64,000 nucleotides of DNA, taken from contig NZ_OAOP01000003.1 in assembly GCF_900207585.1 (NCBI RefSeq), positions 372,001 to 436,000 of the forward strand. The letters are read 5' to 3'. The notes under the pieces are model-generated. The model was not told the DNA's origin, made no database searches, and worked only from the letters and a program-made list of their open reading frames with translations. Below are positions 61,413 to 64,000 of this stretch, piece by piece. The translations under genes were made by a program, and so were the position numbers. This stretch comes from Bacillus oleivorans. GTDB lineage: Bacteria; Bacillota; Bacilli; Bacillales; JC228. Within the stretch, counting starts at the first letter, position 1; each line of letters opens with the position of its first letter.

Positions 61413-64000
61413 ATGAGTTTGTCAGTAACGTTTTTATTAGGGCGTTCGGGTTCAGGAAAAACAGAGAGAATGCTAGAAGAAATCATAGCAGATCTAAAGG
61501 AACAGCCACTCGGTCCGCCGATTTTAATTATCGTACCGGATCAAATGACCTTTCAAATTGAATACGAATTAGCGAAGCGTCTCCCGGCAAACGGAATGAT
61601 CCGTGCACAAGTCTATAGCTTTTCAAGACTTGCCTGGCGGGTTCTTCAGGAAACAGGGGGATTAACCAGGCTTCCGATCGACTCTACAGGAATCAGTATG
61701 CTCATCAGAAAAATACTGAATGAAAGAAAAAATGAGCTTCGTTTATTTCAATCTCAGGGTGATAAAATCGGCTTTATTGAAAAGCTTGGCGAATTGTTAA
61801 CAGAATTAAAACGTTATTGTGTCCAGCCAGAAGAATTACAGCAGCTGCATAGCGAGTTAGAACAGGAAATTGGGAGATCGACTCTTTCTGATAAACTCAA
61901 TGATTTGCCGCTTGTTCTGCAAGCTTTTCAAGAGAGAATTGAAGGGAAATATATTGATCAAGAAGACAGTCTTCGTTTACTGGCAGAACAAATGTCTTTT
62001 TCGAGTTTACTGAATGGTGCAAAGGTATATGTGGATGGATTTTATAGCTTTACGCCTCAGGAATATGAGGTTATTGCAAGCTTAATGAACGGTTCCGTAC
62101 ATATCCATTTTCTGTTAACTCTCGATCGGCCTTATCGGAATGAACTGCCTAATGAGCTGGAAATATTCAGAATGTCTGGAGAAACATATGCAACTCTATA
62201 TCAAATCGCAAGAGATGCGGGTATTCATTGTGAAGATGAGATTCTTGAGAATCAATACCGGGCTCATGTTTCACTGAACCATTTAGAAGGAGAACTGGTG
62301 AGTATGCCTCCGGTTCCTTTTTTAGAGGATGCGGCAATTACAATGGCAGAGGCTGCGAATCGCCGTGCAGAAGTGGAAGGAATGGCTCAATCGATTCACA
62401 AATTAGTCAGAGAGGAAAATTATCGTTTTCGTGACATTGCGATATTAGTTCGCAATGGATCCACTTATGATGAACTGTTTGATACGATTTTCAAACAGTA
62501 TGATATTCCATATTTTAAGGATCAAAAGAGGAAAATGATACATCACCCAGTGATTGAATTGATTCGCTCTGTACTTGAAGTCATTCAGCAGAATTGGCGC
62601 TATGAGCCGATTTTTAGGGCGGTTAAAACGGAATTATTGTATCCGCGTGAGGCAGATGCATCCATCTTCCGTTCAGATGCAGACCTTCTTGAAAATTACT
62701 GTCTGGCTTATGGTATTAAAGGAAAGCAGTGGACAAGCAAGGAACGTTGGAAATACAGACGATACAAAGGGCTTGAATGGACTGACCTGCCTCAGACCGA
62801 TGAGGAAAAAAGAATGGAAACGAAAATTAATGAGCTTCGGATTATTGTCTCGGCTCCTATAAACCGCTTTGCTAACCGACTAAAACGTGCTAGTAATGTA
62901 AAAGAGCAAGTAGAGGCTCTTTATTTATTCTTAGAAGAATTAGAGATTCCTGCTAAACTGGAAAAATGGATCCATGAAGCAGAGGAAAAAGGAAACCTCG
63001 AACAAGCGAGAGAACATGATCAGGTGTGGGATGCTGTGATCCGTTTATTGGATCAGGCTGTTGAATTACTGGGGGATGAGGAGCTTTCCCTCAAGCAATT
63101 TTCAGAAATCATAGAATCAGGCTTTAATGCTCTTACCTATTCAATAGTTCCGCAATCTCTTGATCAGGTCGTGATTGCCAATATGGATCAGTCAAGAATC
63201 CACCATGGGAAAGCTGCTTTTATTATTGGACTTAATGATGGTGTGCTCCCGCAAAAGCAATCAGACGATGGAATCATTGCCGATGAAGAGCGGATTCTCA
63301 TGAAAAACGCGGGGATTCCTCTAGCGCCAAGCAGTGAAATTCGTTTGTTAGATGAAGATTTTATTGCCTATAAAGCTTTTACAACTCCGATGGAAAAGCT
63401 ATTTGTGAGCTATCCGATTGCCGATGAAGAGGGGAAAAGCTTGCTGGCCTCTCCTTGGATAAAACGATTAAAAGAGCTGTTCCCTAAAACCGAACGACTT
63501 ACCTGGGGCTTAGAGCCTTCTGAGTCATCAGAAAAGCAATTTGCGCTTAACCCGGATGTAGCTTTATCACATTTAACCAGCCAATTGCAGCTTTACAAAA
63601 AAGGTTATCCGATTTCTGATTTTTGGTGGGATGTTTATAACGTATTGATGGATATTCCATCACTTAAAACTACAACCGAGAAAGTACTCGCTAGTTTATT
63701 CTTTGAAAATAAAGCAAAGGACCTAAGCAAAAAAATTACGAAAGAGCTTTATGGGAATGAGATTCAGGCAAGTGTCTCAAGAATGGAAAAGTTCAATTCG
63801 TGCCCATTCTCACACTTTATTTCACATGGTTTGCGTCTTGAACCAAGACTTATTTATAAATTAGATGCGCCCAATATAGGAGAGCTTTTTCATGGGGCTT
63901 TAAAACTGTTAGCAGACCATTTGGAAGCGAGTCAACGGTCCTGGGCGTCTTTATCGAAGCAGGATTGTGAAAAGTTATCCAAAGATGTGGTAGAAGCTTT
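61413..64000 (+). CDS. addB: helicase-nuclease subunit AddB, N-terminal part (3' end outside window)
   Basis: 862 codons of AddB are visible, and the frame is open to the window edge (the full protein is about 1165 residues). Seen: Walker A GRSGSGKT (10-17), IVPDQMTFQIEYELAKR, RAQVYSFSRLAWRVLQETGG, ANRRAEVEGMAQSIH, and NSCPFSHFISHGL with the first Fe-S cysteine of the nuclease domain. AddAB processes double-strand breaks and recognises Chi. ATG 61413 is given; TTG 61419 is better spaced from GAGG and may be the true start. addA should follow. Confidence 0.95.
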   Translation, partial: MSLSVTFLLGRSGSGKTERMLEEIIADLKEQPLGPPILIIVPDQMTFQIEYELAKRLPANGMIRAQVYSFSRLAWRVLQETGGLTRLPIDSTGISMLIRKILNERKNELRLFQSQGDKIGFIEKLGELLTELKRYCVQPEELQQLHSELEQEIGRSTLSDKLNDLPLVLQAFQERIEGKYIDQEDSLRLLAEQMSFSSLLNGAKVYVDGFYSFTPQEYEVIASLMNGSVHIHFLLTLDRPYRNELPNELEIFRMSGETYATLYQIARDAGIHCEDEILENQYRAHVSLNHLEGELVSMPPVPFLEDAAITMAEAANRRAEVEGMAQSIHKLVREENYRFRDIAILVRNGSTYDELFDTIFKQYDIPYFKDQKRKMIHHPVIELIRSVLEVIQQNWRYEPIFRAVKTELLYPREADASIFRSDADLLENYCLAYGIKGKQWTSKERWKYRRYKGLEWTDLPQTDEEKRMETKINELRIIVSAPINRFANRLKRASNVKEQVEALYLFLEELEIPAKLEKWIHEAEEKGNLEQAREHDQVWDAVIRLLDQAVELLGDEELSLKQFSEIIESGFNALTYSIVPQSLDQVVIANMDQSRIHHGKAAFIIGLNDGVLPQKQSDDGIIADEERILMKNAGIPLAPSSEIRLLDEDFIAYKAFTTPMEKLFVSYPIADEEGKSLLASPWIKRLKELFPKTERLTWGLEPSESSEKQFALNPDVALSHLTSQLQLYKKGYPISDFWWDVYNVLMDIPSLKTTTEKVLASLFFENKAKDLSKKITKELYGNEIQASVSRMEKFNSCPFSHFISHGLRLEPRLIYKLDAPNIGELFHGALKLLADHLEASQRSWASLSKQDCEKLSKDVVEA

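Noticed and set aside
1-64000. tRNA or rRNA genes, prophage, integrases, insertion sequences
   Set aside because: I saw no cloverleaf, rRNA sequence, transposase or integrase in the window.

Overview
The window is a low-GC Firmicute chromosome segment, almost certainly from a Bacillaceae species (Cytobacillus/Neobacillus/Mesobacillus-like). The gene order follows the Bacillus subtilis yha-yhf-yhj-addB region: yhaN-yhaM-yhaL, prsA, scoC (hpr), yhaH, trpP, hit, ecsABC, yhaA, yhfA, hmoB, hemE-hemH, yhfH, yhfI, lplJ, lcfB (yhfL), yhfN, yhzC, comK, yhjD-like, yhjE-like, a signal peptidase, addB. Names rest on recognition of family and synteny, not on a database search. The species cannot be fixed from the sequence alone.

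Region by region. 1-9 kb: RNA/DNA metabolism (yhaN, yhaM), the extracytoplasmic foldase PrsA, a triplet of ~28-residue YjcZ-type sporulation peptides behind a sigma-K-like promoter, the transition-state regulator ScoC, and tryptophan transporter trpP preceded by a TRAP-type NAG repeat. 9-15 kb: hit divergent from ecsABC, then yhaA, a PAP2 phosphatase and a YbaK-type deacylase. 15-25 kb: a YhfA-type permease, an inserted LiaFSR-like signalling operon, hmoB, hemE-hemH (no hemY follows), a DinB-fold protein, yhfH, yhfI and lplJ. 25-30 kb: a chitobiose-type PTS operon (IIB, IIC, ChbG deacetylase, IIA, GH4 glycosidase) with a cre-like site. 30-34 kb: acyl-CoA ligase lcfB behind a perfect FadR-type palindrome, then a divergent XRE-cupin regulator and azlCD. 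34.7-39.7 kb: one 1639-residue secreted metallophosphoesterase. 40-46.5 kb: M48 protease, IDEAL protein, comK, S9 peptidase, TVP38 protein, signal peptidase.

46.7-60.6 kb is the most unusual accessory block: a 1073-residue STAND/TPR/BTAD regulator; a complete Liv-type ABC importer (livK-G-F-H-M) fused into one operon with a 59-residue unknown protein, a FabH-like condensing enzyme with an altered catalytic triad, an alpha/beta hydrolase and a FabG-like reductase; then an acyl-CoA ligase and a convergent MFS exporter. The livK and ligase promoters each carry two TTGTAAC-type heptamers 11 bp apart, with the downstream one 8 bp from a -10-like hexamer. That geometry is known for SARP/BTAD activators, which suggests one regulon for uptake and activation of an unknown carboxylic acid.

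The intergenic DNA is repeat-rich. Two copies of a 175-bp four-arm palindromic element have identical 50/56/50-bp arm spacing and opposite orientation (15.1 and 34.5 kb). There are four different degenerate tandem arrays (25.5, 31.8, 34.1 and 60.6 kb) and a 132-bp inverted-repeat-bounded element with a second partial copy. The window opens inside yhaN and closes inside addB.
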